This document shows positions 45,156 to 54,342 of a stretch of 64,000 nucleotides of DNA, one piece after another. The notes beneath the pieces are model-generated. The model was given only the letters and a program-made list of their open reading frames with translations, did not search any database and was not told the DNA's origin. Each line of letters begins with the position of its first letter. The first letter of the stretch is position 1. Source of the DNA: JBNJFY01 sp051747265 (lineage in GTDB: Bacteria; Bacteroidota; Rhodothermia; Balneolales; Balneolaceae); the NCBI GenBank assembly GCA_051747265.1, contig JBNJFY010000001.1, positions 186,001-250,000 on the forward strand, written 5' to 3'. A program made the translations under genes and the position numbers.

Positions 45156-45908
45156 ATGATTAACACTGGATTACCATATATCGATGTAGCACTCTATGCC
45201 CTGATCACCGCCATATTTACGGGGTTTGGAGCCTTACCCTTCTTTTTCATAAAAAAGATGTCCCGAAAGTGGTTGGGCATTTCAAACGCGGTAGCTTCTG
45301 GTTTGATGCTGGCTGCCAGTTTTGGCTTAATCTACGAAGGGGTCAATTATAATGTATGGCTTACCATGATCGGTGTTTTAGCGGGTTTGGCTTTCATCAC
45401 TATCAGCCGAAATTTTTTACACCGCTATGATCATATCACTTTTGCCGATATGGACCAAGCCAATACGTTCAAAGTTTTGTTGATTATGGGAGTGATGACC
45501 TTGCACTCAGCCGCTGAAGGTATTGGCGTAGGCGTCTCTTTTAGCGGAGGCCAAGGGTTGGGTATTTTTATTACCGCCGCAATTGCCATTCATAATATAC
45601 CCGAGGGATTAGCCATCAGTTTGGTAATGGTACCCCGGGGTAGCTCCCCTTTGAAAGCGGCCGGATGGAGTATTGCTTCTAGCTTACCCCAACCCATTAT
45701 GGCTATCCCCGCCTTTCTTTTTGTGGAAGTATTTAAAACGTACCTTCCCACCGGGCTGGGATTCGCGGCTGGTGCTATGATCTGGATGGTATTTTCTGAG
45801 CTCATACCAGAATCATTGGAAGACAGCGATGCTAATACCGTAGCTATTACAGTAACTATTTCAGCAGCATTGATGACCTTGTTTCAAGTGCTCATGGGTG
45901 AAATGTAA
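45156..45908 (+). CDS. ZIP family metal transporter
   Basis: The 250-residue, eight-helix inner-membrane protein has the ZIP signatures: TLHSAAEGIGVGVSFSG near 112 (helix IV) and AIHNIPEGLAISLVM near 142 (helix V). The paired His/Glu residues form the metal-binding site. It imports divalent metals such as zinc, iron or manganese into the cytoplasm. The long His-rich loop of eukaryotic ZIPs is missing, as usual for bacterial ZupT-like members. Confidence 0.92.
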   Translation: MINTGLPYIDVALYALITAIFTGFGALPFFFIKKMSRKWLGISNAVASGLMLAASFGLIYEGVNYNVWLTMIGVLAGLAFITISRNFLHRYDHITFADMDQANTFKVLLIMGVMTLHSAAEGIGVGVSFSGGQGLGIFITAAIAIHNIPEGLAISLVMVPRGSSPLKAAGWSIASSLPQPIMAIPAFLFVEVFKTYLPTGLGFAAGAMIWMVFSELIPESLEDSDANTVAITVTISAALMTLFQVLMGEM

Positions 45909-46121
45909 AACTCAGTTGCGTTACCTCTCTAAAGAGCTTTCAATCTTAGGGTCTTGTAGTTAAAGAGTGCTTCAAATTAGACTTGCTTGAGTGTCATCAC
46001 ATTTTGTCGGCTACTCTTTGGGGGAGCAATCAACTGAGCGTAATCCGCGAATTCTTGTTATCTTGATTCATCATATATTTGCTATTATAGCAATCCCTTC
46101 CACTTTTGGTTTCTATGTTAT

Positions 46122-46880
46122 ATGGAAGAAAAAGAGACGCATCAATCATCATCCTCCGATAGTACCCGGTCTGTTCATCAAGAGAATAGTTGGATCCATC
46201 GCTACCAAGAATTTTTGAGTGAATTTGTGTATGGCGGAATCGATGGGAGCGTAACCACTTTTGCCGTCGTTGCTGGATCCGCTGGCGCCAATCTGGATTC
46301 TTCCATCATCATCATTTTGGGATTCGCCAATCTGATTGCCGATGGATTTTCCATGTCCGTAGGCAGCTACCTTTCCAACAAAAGTGAAACTGAGAATTTT
46401 GAAAAGCACGAGCAGATCGAATACTGGGAGATTGAAAATATTCCGGAATCTGAACGGGAAGAAATTCGGAAGATTTACCGGGACAAAGGATTCGAAGGTG
46501 AACTACTGGAAGATGTAGTATCGGTCATAACCTCTGACAAAGATCGTTGGGTGGACGTCATGATGAAAGAGGAGTTGGGCATGATGCAACTCAGCAAATC
46601 GCCACTGGCAATGGGTTTGGTAACCTTTTTCTCATTTATCATAGTCGGATTCATCCCTCTGCTTATTTATGTGATAGATTATTTTACCATCCCGCCGATG
46701 AATAATCTGTTTGGCACTTCAATTTTACTTACGTCCATAGCATTTATTTTTATTGGGCTGCTGAAAGCGATAGTCAATGAGAAAAGTATCCTTAAGGGTG
46801 TTGGAGAAACCCTATTATTGGGTTCGGCAGCAGCTATTCTTGCTTACTATGTGGGCAATTTTCTGGAAAAAATTATTTAG
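46122..46880 (+). CDS. VIT1/CCC1 family transporter
   Basis: The 252-residue protein has the VIT1/CCC1 fold: first helix FVYGGIDGSVTTFAVVAGSA near 32, helix 2 FANLIADGFSMSVGSYLSNK near 65, an acidic cytoplasmic helical domain with metal-binding Glu residues (residues 85-155), then three more membrane helices. Plant and yeast members move iron or manganese into vacuoles; in bacteria such proteins probably export these metals. A ZIP importer lies just upstream, suggesting a locus for balancing metal levels. Confidence 0.92.
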   Translation: MEEKETHQSSSSDSTRSVHQENSWIHRYQEFLSEFVYGGIDGSVTTFAVVAGSAGANLDSSIIIILGFANLIADGFSMSVGSYLSNKSETENFEKHEQIEYWEIENIPESEREEIRKIYRDKGFEGELLEDVVSVITSDKDRWVDVMMKEELGMMQLSKSPLAMGLVTFFSFIIVGFIPLLIYVIDYFTIPPMNNLFGTSILLTSIAFIFIGLLKAIVNEKSILKGVGETLLLGSAAAILAYYVGNFLEKII

Positions 46881-47024
46881 TGGATGCCTAACGTTTTTTC
46901 CGACCCCAAATGTAAAAGTTAGCTATTACCTTGCTCGCCACCCGCTTATTTAATTATTTCCCTTCAATTCCCTATTCTGGGTTGGATTTCAAATTCATTT
47001 GATCGAATAATCAACTTACCTATT

Positions 47025-49298
47025 ATGAATCGACAAACAGATCTGAGCCATACGGCTTACCCTAATTGGCTTCGATATTTCAATGTGATGGGCCTGCTGG
47101 TCGTTCTCACTCTTTCGCCATTATTCGTATCCGCCCAACAAAACGCGGATCAAACGGATCAATGGTCATCAATGAACGAAGCTTTACTGTCTTCGGGCAA
47201 ATTGGGTGGTGGAAATGGCCCCAGTAATATCAACTGGATTGATGGCGGTGATCGCTACTCTTATACGACCGTAAATCAAGAATCGCAAAGTCGCGAGATC
47301 CGGGCCTATGATCCCGACTCAGAAGAAGATCGCCTCATATTTTCCGAGCAAGATCACACCTTCCCCGAAACGGATAGCACCTTTTCATATCGCACTTTTC
47401 AGTGGTCGTCTGATTCAAAGTATATCCTCTTTCAAACCAACTTCCGTCCGGTGTATCGCAACTCGGGTGTTTCCGATTACTATTACTACTCTATCGATGA
47501 TGAATCCATGCAGCTGGTAGCCCAGGATGCCCGAACCGCGGAATTATCACCCGACGGTTCCAAGATCGGATATGAGCGGGGTGGAAATATGTATGTCTAT
47601 GATTTGACTGGCCAGGAAGAGAAGCAGTTGACCTTCAACGAAGATCAATATGTGTACAACGGACGCTTTGGATGGGTCTATGAAGAGGAATTTGGATTAG
47701 CCCAAGCGTGGAGCTGGTCTCGCGACTCCAAATACATCGCCTTCTGGCAAACCGATGAACGCGATGTCCCCATTTTTCAACTGACTGATTACAGCCAGAA
47801 GCAGCCTGAATGGACGAAGATTCCCTACCCCAAAGTGGGCGATACGAATCCCGTGGTTAAAGTTGGGGCCGTCAACATATCCAGCGGCGACCTTAACTGG
47901 ATGGATGTGGATCTGAATGGTGGTTACATTCCCCGTATCTACTGGACCGCCAAAGACGACCAGCTAGCTATTGTCCATTTGGATCGGCCCCAGCGGCATT
48001 TGAAGCTGTTTTTCCATGATGTCACCGATGGATCCGGCCAACTGATTATGGAAGAACAATCGGATGCCTGGATCGATGTGTTTGATTTCTTCGCAGGCAT
48101 CTATCATCTCTTCTTCTTCCCCGAAGATCAAGACCGTTTCTTCTGGATTACCGACAAAGATGGCTGGAACCATATTTACAGCTACGATTACCAAGGAAAT
48201 CTGGATCGCCAGGTTACCGAAGGCGAATGGGAAGTCACCAATGTGTACGCCGTAGACGCGGATAAAAAGCGCATCTATTACAGCTCCACTGAAGTTTCGC
48301 CTTTGGAGCGTCACCTCTACTCCGTCAAATTTAATGGACGACGCGCCAAACAGTTGACCGAGGTTCCCGGCCGTCACCGTATCGATATGGCGCCTAATGG
48401 TCAATATTATATTGATCGCTACTCCAATGTTGATACGCCCACCCAGGTTGAGCTCTGGAAAACCGGCAAAAAAATGCTCAAGAAGCTGGAAGATAACGCT
48501 AGCGTGAAGGAGTTCGTGAAGAATCACTCGTACGCCCCCCGCGAACTGTTCAGTTTTACTACCTCTGATGGGCAGAAACTGGACGGTTACCTGATCAAAC
48601 CACCTAATTTTGATCCCACCGAAGAGTATCCCCTGTTTTTGAGTATCTACGGTGGTCCCGGCGCGCAAGGTGTGTACAACCAATGGGAAAGCAGTGGATT
48701 CTATCAATACCTGGCGCAACAGGGCTATGTGATCGCTAATGTCAACAACCGGGGCAGTGGTGGTTACGGTCATGATTTTGAGAAAATCGTCTATAAGCAG
48801 TTGGGCAAATGGGAAGCCAACGACTTCGCCGAAACCGCTAATTATCTGGCTCAAAAATCATGGATCGATGGTGAGCGCATGGCTATTCGTGGCCATAGCT
48901 ACGGTGGATATATGACCAGCTACACCATGGTCACCCACCCCGATGTATTTAAAGCGGGAATCGTAGGCGCGCCGGTTACCGATTGGCGATTGTACGACAG
49001 TATCTACGCAGAGCGCTATATGGGCTTGCTGGAAAATAATAAAGAAGGCTACGACAGCAGTATGGTCATGTCCTACGCAGATTCTCTCCAGGGCAATCTG
49101 TTTGTGGCTCACTCAGCCATGGACGAAAACGTTCACATGCAAAACACCATGCAGCTGTTAACCGCTTTCACCAGCGCTGGTAAGGATGTGGATCTGCGCA
49201 TCTATCCTCCCGGAGCCCATGGCGTAGCCTATGATCGCGGAAGTTATCTACTGCTTTATAATACCTATTTCGAGTACTTGGAAGAGCATCTAAAGTAG
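47025..49298 (+). CDS. Dipeptidyl peptidase IV, S9 family
   Basis: The 757-residue exported serine peptidase has a signal peptide (FNVMGLLVVLTLSPLFVSAQ), an N-terminal beta-propeller domain with the double-Glu substrate-anchoring motif GWVYEEEFGLAQAW near 208, and a C-terminal alpha/beta-hydrolase domain. The catalytic residues are Ser in RGHSYGGYMTSY, Asp in AHSAMDENVH and His in PPGAHGVAY. It removes X-Pro or X-Ala dipeptides in the periplasm during peptide use. A strong terminator follows. Confidence 0.95.
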   Translation: MNRQTDLSHTAYPNWLRYFNVMGLLVVLTLSPLFVSAQQNADQTDQWSSMNEALLSSGKLGGGNGPSNINWIDGGDRYSYTTVNQESQSREIRAYDPDSEEDRLIFSEQDHTFPETDSTFSYRTFQWSSDSKYILFQTNFRPVYRNSGVSDYYYYSIDDESMQLVAQDARTAELSPDGSKIGYERGGNMYVYDLTGQEEKQLTFNEDQYVYNGRFGWVYEEEFGLAQAWSWSRDSKYIAFWQTDERDVPIFQLTDYSQKQPEWTKIPYPKVGDTNPVVKVGAVNISSGDLNWMDVDLNGGYIPRIYWTAKDDQLAIVHLDRPQRHLKLFFHDVTDGSGQLIMEEQSDAWIDVFDFFAGIYHLFFFPEDQDRFFWITDKDGWNHIYSYDYQGNLDRQVTEGEWEVTNVYAVDADKKRIYYSSTEVSPLERHLYSVKFNGRRAKQLTEVPGRHRIDMAPNGQYYIDRYSNVDTPTQVELWKTGKKMLKKLEDNASVKEFVKNHSYAPRELFSFTTSDGQKLDGYLIKPPNFDPTEEYPLFLSIYGGPGAQGVYNQWESSGFYQYLAQQGYVIANVNNRGSGGYGHDFEKIVYKQLGKWEANDFAETANYLAQKSWIDGERMAIRGHSYGGYMTSYTMVTHPDVFKAGIVGAPVTDWRLYDSIYAERYMGLLENNKEGYDSSMVMSYADSLQGNLFVAHSAMDENVHMQNTMQLLTAFTSAGKDVDLRIYPPGAHGVAYDRGSYLLLYNTYFEYLEEHLK

Positions 49299-49329
49299 AG
49301 TGATCATTTAGACTTTTGCAATCCAATGA

Positions 49330-49358
49330 GGGCTGATGTAAACGCATCAGCCCTTTTT
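49330..49358 (+). terminator. Rho-independent terminator after the DPP-IV gene
   Basis: GGGCTGATG-TAAACG-CATCAGCCC forms a 9-bp perfect stem, followed by five T. Confidence 0.93.
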
Positions 49359-49469
49359 ATTTACGCGAATTATTGACTAACTAAACAGATGGAATGCCAA
49401 CCGCAGAGTTACTGTTGTTTGCATTCGATGTAACATCAACGCAATCATCAATAAAATTTGTAGGAAGTT

Positions 49470-49895
49470 ATGCCTAAACGTACAGCTGAAGCGATCTGGA
49501 ATGGTCAGCTCAAAGATGGAAATGGAACCATGAAAATGCAGAGCGGGGCCTATGAAGGTCAGTACTCCTTCGCATCTCGCTTTGAAAATGGTACGGGTAC
49601 TAATCCCGAAGAACTCATTGCGGCCGCTCACGCCGGGTGCTTCTCTATGGCCTTATCCGGTGCCCTGGGTAAAAACGATTTTGATCCACAATCGGTGGAA
49701 ACCACGGCCGAAGTAAATCTGGCCAAGCAAGATGGGGGATTCGCTATTGCAGGCATCACCTTGAATACTGTCGCGGAGGTTCCCGGTATTGATGAAGAGG
49801 CCTTTATGAAGATCGCCAACGACGCCAAAGATAACTGTCCGGTCTCTCAAGCACTGGCTAGTGTGCCTATATCCCTCAACGCCAAATTGAAATAG
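49470..49895 (+). CDS. OsmC family peroxiredoxin
   Basis: The 141-residue protein belongs to the OsmC/Ohr family of hydroperoxide-reducing enzymes. It has the first catalytic Cys in ELIAAAHAGCFSMALSGAL near 57 and the second in KDNCPVSQALA near 122, plus the usual start AIWNGQLKDGNGTMKMQSG. It is a cytoplasmic thiol peroxidase that acts as a dimer. An AGGAAG ribosome-binding site precedes the ATG. A heptamer-repeat element begins right after the stop. Confidence 0.95.
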   Translation: MPKRTAEAIWNGQLKDGNGTMKMQSGAYEGQYSFASRFENGTGTNPEELIAAAHAGCFSMALSGALGKNDFDPQSVETTAEVNLAKQDGGFAIAGITLNTVAEVPGIDEEAFMKIANDAKDNCPVSQALASVPISLNAKLK

Positions 49896-49896
49896 G

Positions 49897-50083
49897 AAGA
49901 CGGCAGGGGCAGAGGGCAGATGGCAAATGGCAGAGGGCAAACGGCAGAGAGCAAACGATTAAACTTGCTGATTTGAAATTACGATACCTGTACAAATTCA
50001 ACTGCTAGGACAATGTATATTGTTACTATTCCGTAACTCACGTCTGCCCTCTGCCCTTTGCCCTCTGCCCTCTGCCCTTTGCT
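49897..50083. repeat. Heptamer inverted-repeat element A3
   Basis: Left arm (49897-49954) of GGCAGAG/GGCAAAT/GGCAGAC-like units and right arm (50040-50083) of CTGCCCT/TTGCCCT units in inverted orientation, with an ~85-base core. Read on the opposite strand, the core contains GGTATC-GT-AATTTCAAA, matching A1. This copy is therefore inverted relative to A1 and A2. Confidence 0.82.
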
Positions 50084-50141
50084 ATTGTAAAAATTACCTC
50101 ACTCCGTTAATTTGCCGTAACCGAAACAAAAGTAGAGGGAT

Positions 50142-51176
50142 ATGGCACAAGCGGAATACATCGCTGTTGTACATCGCGAGGAAGATAGATATCTGGCCTA
50201 CTGCCCCGAAGTAGGAACCATTGCTCGCGGGGATACCATCCAAAATGCGTTGGACCTATTACGGACTTATACCGAACAACGCTTATTCGAATACAGTCGG
50301 CCCGATCACGGACGGCCACTACTTACCACCATCAAGGTGACCAAACAGCGAAAGCGTGACGCTTCGCCGGATGCTTCTCTGGAAGCTCCACTCCACCGTG
50401 ACCCTCGGGATCACGAACGCTTACGCGATGAAGAAAAAAACGCCTCATCATCTGATCATGATGTAAGTGTACAAGGTGCCCCTACTTCAGTGGACGAAAA
50501 TTCGGTAGAGGATCTCAATCCAGGACATCCGACCTCTCCAGATGAGGATCAACCACCAGCTGATCAGACAGAAAACGAGTTCAAATTTTGGGGACAGGAA
50601 CTTCATATACCATTTAAAGTCCCTGACCCACTTCCCTTGGTGCCGCAGAGTGCTGCTCAATCTGAATCATTGGATTCCGCACCTACAAAAAATAAATCAA
50701 CGAAGCCGGGAGCATCCGAGCGAGTAGCAACTAGCTCTGATGAACAAGAGCAGCCGCATGAAGTCGCTGAAGCATTTTCAAAAGGCCCCCTGTCTGAGGA
50801 ACTCCAAGAGGATCCAGAAAACGATTCGATGGATGAACTCAACGAGCATCCTGATCTAGCTGATGATTCAAATAAGGAAAAGGCTTCTCAAATAATCGAC
50901 GAAAAGCAAAAGAATGCCCCCTCTGAGCAACAGATGCCAGAAGCAGCTATCTCTTCAACGGACGATATTGAGGAGTGGGTAAATCAGGAAGCAGAGGTTA
51001 CTGCTCTTTCCTCGGATTTATTTCCTGAGTTGGATGTTGAGTCTACAGAATCCCAATCGAATGCTACTGCTACTACGTCGGATCAAGAGACTAAAGGGCA
51101 ACCGGGGAAAACCCCAAAACAGAAGCGTAAACACCGTACGATTAAGGAGTCGGAAATCCAGATGGAGCTGTTCTAA
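50142..51176 (+). CDS. HicB-like domain protein with a long acidic disordered tail
   Basis: The first ~65 residues of this 344-residue protein (EYIAVVHREEDRYLAYCPEV, then GDTIQNALDLLRTYTEQRLF) match the HicB-like antitoxin fold. The remaining ~280 are low-complexity and acidic, rich in Ser, Glu, Asp and Pro, with no hydrophobic core, and end in a short basic patch (KQKRKHRTIKESE). No HicA toxin gene is adjacent. The tail may act as a flexible linker or binding surface. Function unknown. Confidence 0.65.
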   Translation: MAQAEYIAVVHREEDRYLAYCPEVGTIARGDTIQNALDLLRTYTEQRLFEYSRPDHGRPLLTTIKVTKQRKRDASPDASLEAPLHRDPRDHERLRDEEKNASSSDHDVSVQGAPTSVDENSVEDLNPGHPTSPDEDQPPADQTENEFKFWGQELHIPFKVPDPLPLVPQSAAQSESLDSAPTKNKSTKPGASERVATSSDEQEQPHEVAEAFSKGPLSEELQEDPENDSMDELNEHPDLADDSNKEKASQIIDEKQKNAPSEQQMPEAAISSTDDIEEWVNQEAEVTALSSDLFPELDVESTESQSNATATTSDQETKGQPGKTPKQKRKHRTIKESEIQMELF

Positions 51177-51264
51177 TTCCACAAAATATCGGCTGGCTGA
51201 CATTATCGGTGTACCCACATCCCTATGTTGGATTTGAAAACTTTCCAACCCAAATCCAACCATT

Positions 51265-51933
51265 ATGCATGTAACCCGATTTACTGACTCCGTCGCATCC
51301 ACCTACCTATTGTTATCCCTATTTCTCTGTTTACCGATGCTGGTTCAGGCGCAATCCGTACCCGATAATCCCTATCAGGTTGAACCTGCTCTAATTGGGG
51401 AACAGGTTCCCGATGTTACGTTCAAACGCGCGGATGGATCCGATGTCAATTTTAAGAATTTGGTCAGCCAACAACCGACTATTTTTATCTACTACCGAGG
51501 CGGATGGTGCCCTTACTGCAATAGACACATGGCCGAGATTCAGCGCATAGAACAAGATCTGGTAGATATGGGGTATCAGATTATCGCCACCAGCGCAGAT
51601 CGACCAGGCAAACTTCCCAAGAGTGTCGATAAGCATAATTTAAACTACACCTTATTATCAGATCATACCATGGCCGGCGCACGCGCGATGGGATTAGCAT
51701 ATAAGGTACCGGATCAGATGGTTGCCAAATACAAGAAAAATGGCATGGATCTGGAGGAGGCCTCCGGAATGAATCATCATCAACTGCCGGTGCCCGCCGT
51801 GTATATTATTGCCCAAGATGGCAGTTTTTTATTCAATTACGTTAATCCGGATTATCACCGACGAATCCCCTCTGATATCCTGCTGAGCGCAGCCGAGGTA
51901 TTTATCGATCAAGCTGTGACAGAAGCGCAATAA
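51265..51933 (+). CDS. Exported thioredoxin/peroxiredoxin-like protein (AhpC/TSA type)
   Basis: The 222-residue protein has a signal peptide (STYLLLSLFLCLPMLVQAQ) and a redoxin domain with RGGWCPYCNRHMAEIQRIE, a CxxC pair in the peroxidatic or thioredoxin position, and a conserved later segment ELPVPAVYIIAQDGSFLFNY (HQLPVPAVYII). It is predicted to reduce peroxides or disulfides in the periplasm. The family assignment is clear; the exact substrate is not. Confidence 0.85.
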   Translation: MHVTRFTDSVASTYLLLSLFLCLPMLVQAQSVPDNPYQVEPALIGEQVPDVTFKRADGSDVNFKNLVSQQPTIFIYYRGGWCPYCNRHMAEIQRIEQDLVDMGYQIIATSADRPGKLPKSVDKHNLNYTLLSDHTMAGARAMGLAYKVPDQMVAKYKKNGMDLEEASGMNHHQLPVPAVYIIAQDGSFLFNYVNPDYHRRIPSDILLSAAEVFIDQAVTEAQ

Positions 51934-52007
51934 AATGCCCGATCGAGTAGTTTTGGTGGTGTTTGATCGTTCTGAATCCTCCTAAATCATCCGTATCTTT
52001 GGCGGTT

Positions 52008-53150
52008 ATGAGCACAACCCCTACTTCTACTTCCGACAACACCACCGCAACTACTGAATCTACCTCACCAGAGCGTGTAGATTTAAAATCGCTCACTCGT
52101 GATGAGCTCTATGCTTATTGTGAGGAGCTGGATCTACGCTCCTTTCGGGCCGATCAGATCTACCAGTGGCTCTACCAAAAAGGGGCGGCCAGTTTTGATG
52201 AAATGACCAACCTTTCTAAGGATCTGCGCGCCAAATTGAATGACCTCGCGGTGGTGCACCGTCTGAAAGAGACGCGTCGCAAAAGGTCACAGGATGGCAC
52301 CATTAAACTGCTCTTTGAGCTCCACAGTGGGGAACACGTAGAGTCTGTACTGATCCCCGATTTCAATAATGATGGCACGCCCAATCGGATGACGGTCTGT
52401 GTTTCTTCTCAAGTGGGCTGTGTGTTCGGTTGCTCCTTTTGCGCTACCGGTAAAATGGGGCTATTTCGAAGTCTGACCCACGGAGAAATTGTGGATCAGG
52501 TGCATCTGGTGAATCAGATTGCTGAGCAAGAATATGGTAAGTCCCTGACTAACATTGTGTATATGGGGATGGGCGAGCCATTGCACAATTACGACGCGGT
52601 GATGGAATCCACACGTATCATCGCTGACGATTTGGGGCTGGAGATGTCGCCCAAACGAATTACGGTCTCTACAGTTGGCTTAACCAAGCAGATCAAGAAA
52701 TTAGCGGAACAGCGTGCCCCGTTTAATCTGGCTATATCGCTACATGCTGCCAATGATGAGAAGCGGGATGAGATCATGCCCATCAACAACTCGCTGAATC
52801 TGGAAGCCTTGCGCGAGGCTGTCGAAGATTACTATTTCGCCCTCCACAAACCGATCACCTACGAATATCTGCTGTTCGATAATTTCAATGATTCTCCGGA
52901 AGATGCTGATCAACTAGCGGATATCGTCCGCTGGGTACCCAGTAAGGTGAATATCATCATGTATAACAACGTGGCTGGAGTGGCGCTTAAACGTGCTCGA
53001 GAAGAGCGGCTGGATGCCTTCATGCGTCAACTCAAAAAACGGGATGTCACCGCTACCGTACGCCGCAGTCGTGGTGATGATATCGACGCCGGATGCGGCC
53101 AACTGGCCATCAACGAAAAACAAGGCCAAGGAAAATCAATTGCCAATTAA
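52008..53150 (+). CDS. rlmN: 23S rRNA (adenine(2503)-C(2))-methyltransferase RlmN
   Basis: The 380-residue radical-SAM enzyme methylates A2503 of 23S rRNA and A37 of some tRNAs. The iron-sulfur motif C-x3-C-x2-C is in VGCVFGCSFCATGKMG. NIVYMGMGEPLHNYD, ISLHAANDEKR and the catalytic Cys near the C-terminus in DIDAGCGQLA are all present. I chose the ATG at 52008, as the upstream extension from 51963 is unlike the family. The last four residues and stop codon lie in an AT-rich inverted-repeat element. Confidence 0.95.
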   Translation: MSTTPTSTSDNTTATTESTSPERVDLKSLTRDELYAYCEELDLRSFRADQIYQWLYQKGAASFDEMTNLSKDLRAKLNDLAVVHRLKETRRKRSQDGTIKLLFELHSGEHVESVLIPDFNNDGTPNRMTVCVSSQVGCVFGCSFCATGKMGLFRSLTHGEIVDQVHLVNQIAEQEYGKSLTNIVYMGMGEPLHNYDAVMESTRIIADDLGLEMSPKRITVSTVGLTKQIKKLAEQRAPFNLAISLHAANDEKRDEIMPINNSLNLEALREAVEDYYFALHKPITYEYLLFDNFNDSPEDADQLADIVRWVPSKVNIIMYNNVAGVALKRAREERLDAFMRQLKKRDVTATVRRSRGDDIDAGCGQLAINEKQGQGKSIAN

Positions 53151-53211
53151 CAATGTTCAATGGTTCAATTCTTAATTATTAATTGAACCATTGTTAATTG
53201 CTAATTGATCA
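53136..53211. repeat. AT-rich heptamer-like inverted repeat covering two stop codons
   Basis: Arms at about 53136-53169 and 53180-53211 are inverted arrays of roughly 7-bp AT-rich units (CAATTG, TTAACAA, TGGTTCA). AATTGAACCATTGTTAATTG on the right pairs with the left arm with a small gap. The left arm contains the rlmN stop codon (53148-53150) and the right arm the lepB stop codon (53201-53203). The architecture is like the GGCAGA and GATGGAGT elements, but without a sizeable core. Confidence 0.8.
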
Positions 53212-54307
53212 GTTTGAAGATGCGTTCGAAGCGGGGAATCATGTTTTGGTCCCAAGAGAAGTAGACCATGCTAGCCCGGCCGATGATGTGGTCATCCGGC
53301 ACAAAGCCCCAGAAGCGACTATCCTCGCTATCATCGCGATTGTCTCCCATCATGAAGTAATAGTCTTTTTGGATTGTATAGGTATCCGTTTCTTCTCCAT
53401 TGATGATGAAGCTCCCGTTTTTGCGCTGTACCTCATTCTCTTCATATCGAACAATAATATTGCGATAGATCGGCCAGTTCTCATCGGTTAACATTACTTC
53501 CTGCCCTTTAAATGGAACTACCACCGGAGGCATGTGGTCATGATTATTGAAACCGCGGGAGAAAGAGAAATCTCGCCGGGAAAACTCATTAAACTGTTTG
53601 GGTAACACGAATTTAGAGAGAGAGTCCACTTCAGAGAATTCGCTTATCCGTTCAGCCACTGGCTGAGTAGCATTAATCACATAAGAGTCACTGTTTTGCG
53701 CCCCAAGTAGCTGCCCCCCCGCGCGCTGTACCTTGGAAGCCCGTAATCGCATCCGATTTTTCACCTTAACCATATAGTTCATTTGCATGGTATTGGCGTA
53801 TAGCGCCGTGTCTCCATTTACAAACAGCGTTTTATTGCGCAGGGCCAACGTATCTCCGGAAATACCCACACACCGTTTAATGTAATTGGTTTTCCGGGAA
53901 ATGGGCGCTATATCAATGGGGTAATTAAATACCACAATATCATTCCGTTCTACCTCTCGTAATCCGGGGATCCGCACCCAAGGAAGTTCCACCCCCGGCA
54001 AATACACATTAAAGAACGGCAAACCAAGAGTCATTGGCGTACGCGCTCCATAGGCTAATTTAGATACCACCAGGAAATCACCGGTCATCAGTGTATTCTC
54101 CATGGATGGTGTGGGAATGCGATAAGCTCCAAAAAAGAACGTTCGGATCAACAGGGCAACGATACCCGCAAAGACCAAGGCATCCAACCATTCTCGGGCC
54201 CAGGACCGTGCTTTTTGATGATCGTCTTGTTGCTGCTTCTTACGCCGGCTACGCCGGGCTTTCGCCGAATTTTTATCGTCTGATGAGTTCGAAGATGTGT
54301 TTGCCAA
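53201..54307 (-). CDS. lepB: Signal peptidase I
   Basis: The 368-residue inner-membrane protease removes signal peptides. The Ser nucleophile is in IPTPSMENTLMTGDF near 68, the Lys general base in NYIKRCVGISGDTL near 142, and the conserved GDNRDDSEDSRFWG is near 326. One membrane helix at about 41-60 follows a Lys/Arg/Gln-rich cytoplasmic head. It is longer than E. coli-type minimal forms because of a ~100-residue insert between motifs, common in this group. The start is a TTG at 54307, the only start that includes the basic head. Confidence 0.93.
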   Translation of the reverse strand: MANTSSNSSDDKNSAKARRSRRKKQQQDDHQKARSWAREWLDALVFAGIVALLIRTFFFGAYRIPTPSMENTLMTGDFLVVSKLAYGARTPMTLGLPFFNVYLPGVELPWVRIPGLREVERNDIVVFNYPIDIAPISRKTNYIKRCVGISGDTLALRNKTLFVNGDTALYANTMQMNYMVKVKNRMRLRASKVQRAGGQLLGAQNSDSYVINATQPVAERISEFSEVDSLSKFVLPKQFNEFSRRDFSFSRGFNNHDHMPPVVVPFKGQEVMLTDENWPIYRNIIVRYEENEVQRKNGSFIINGEETDTYTIQKDYYFMMGDNRDDSEDSRFWGFVPDDHIIGRASMVYFSWDQNMIPRFERIFKLIN

Positions 54308-54342
54308 AACGGTTCTGTTGGTTATTAATCCAAAAAGTAAAA

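Noticed and set aside
45991..46218. 75-residue open frame before the VIT1/CCC1 gene
   Set aside because: It overlaps the start of a clearly recognised transporter in another frame and has no motif.
47964..48854. 296-residue open frame antisense to DPP-IV
   Set aside because: It is an antisense shadow of an enzyme with intact catalytic residues.
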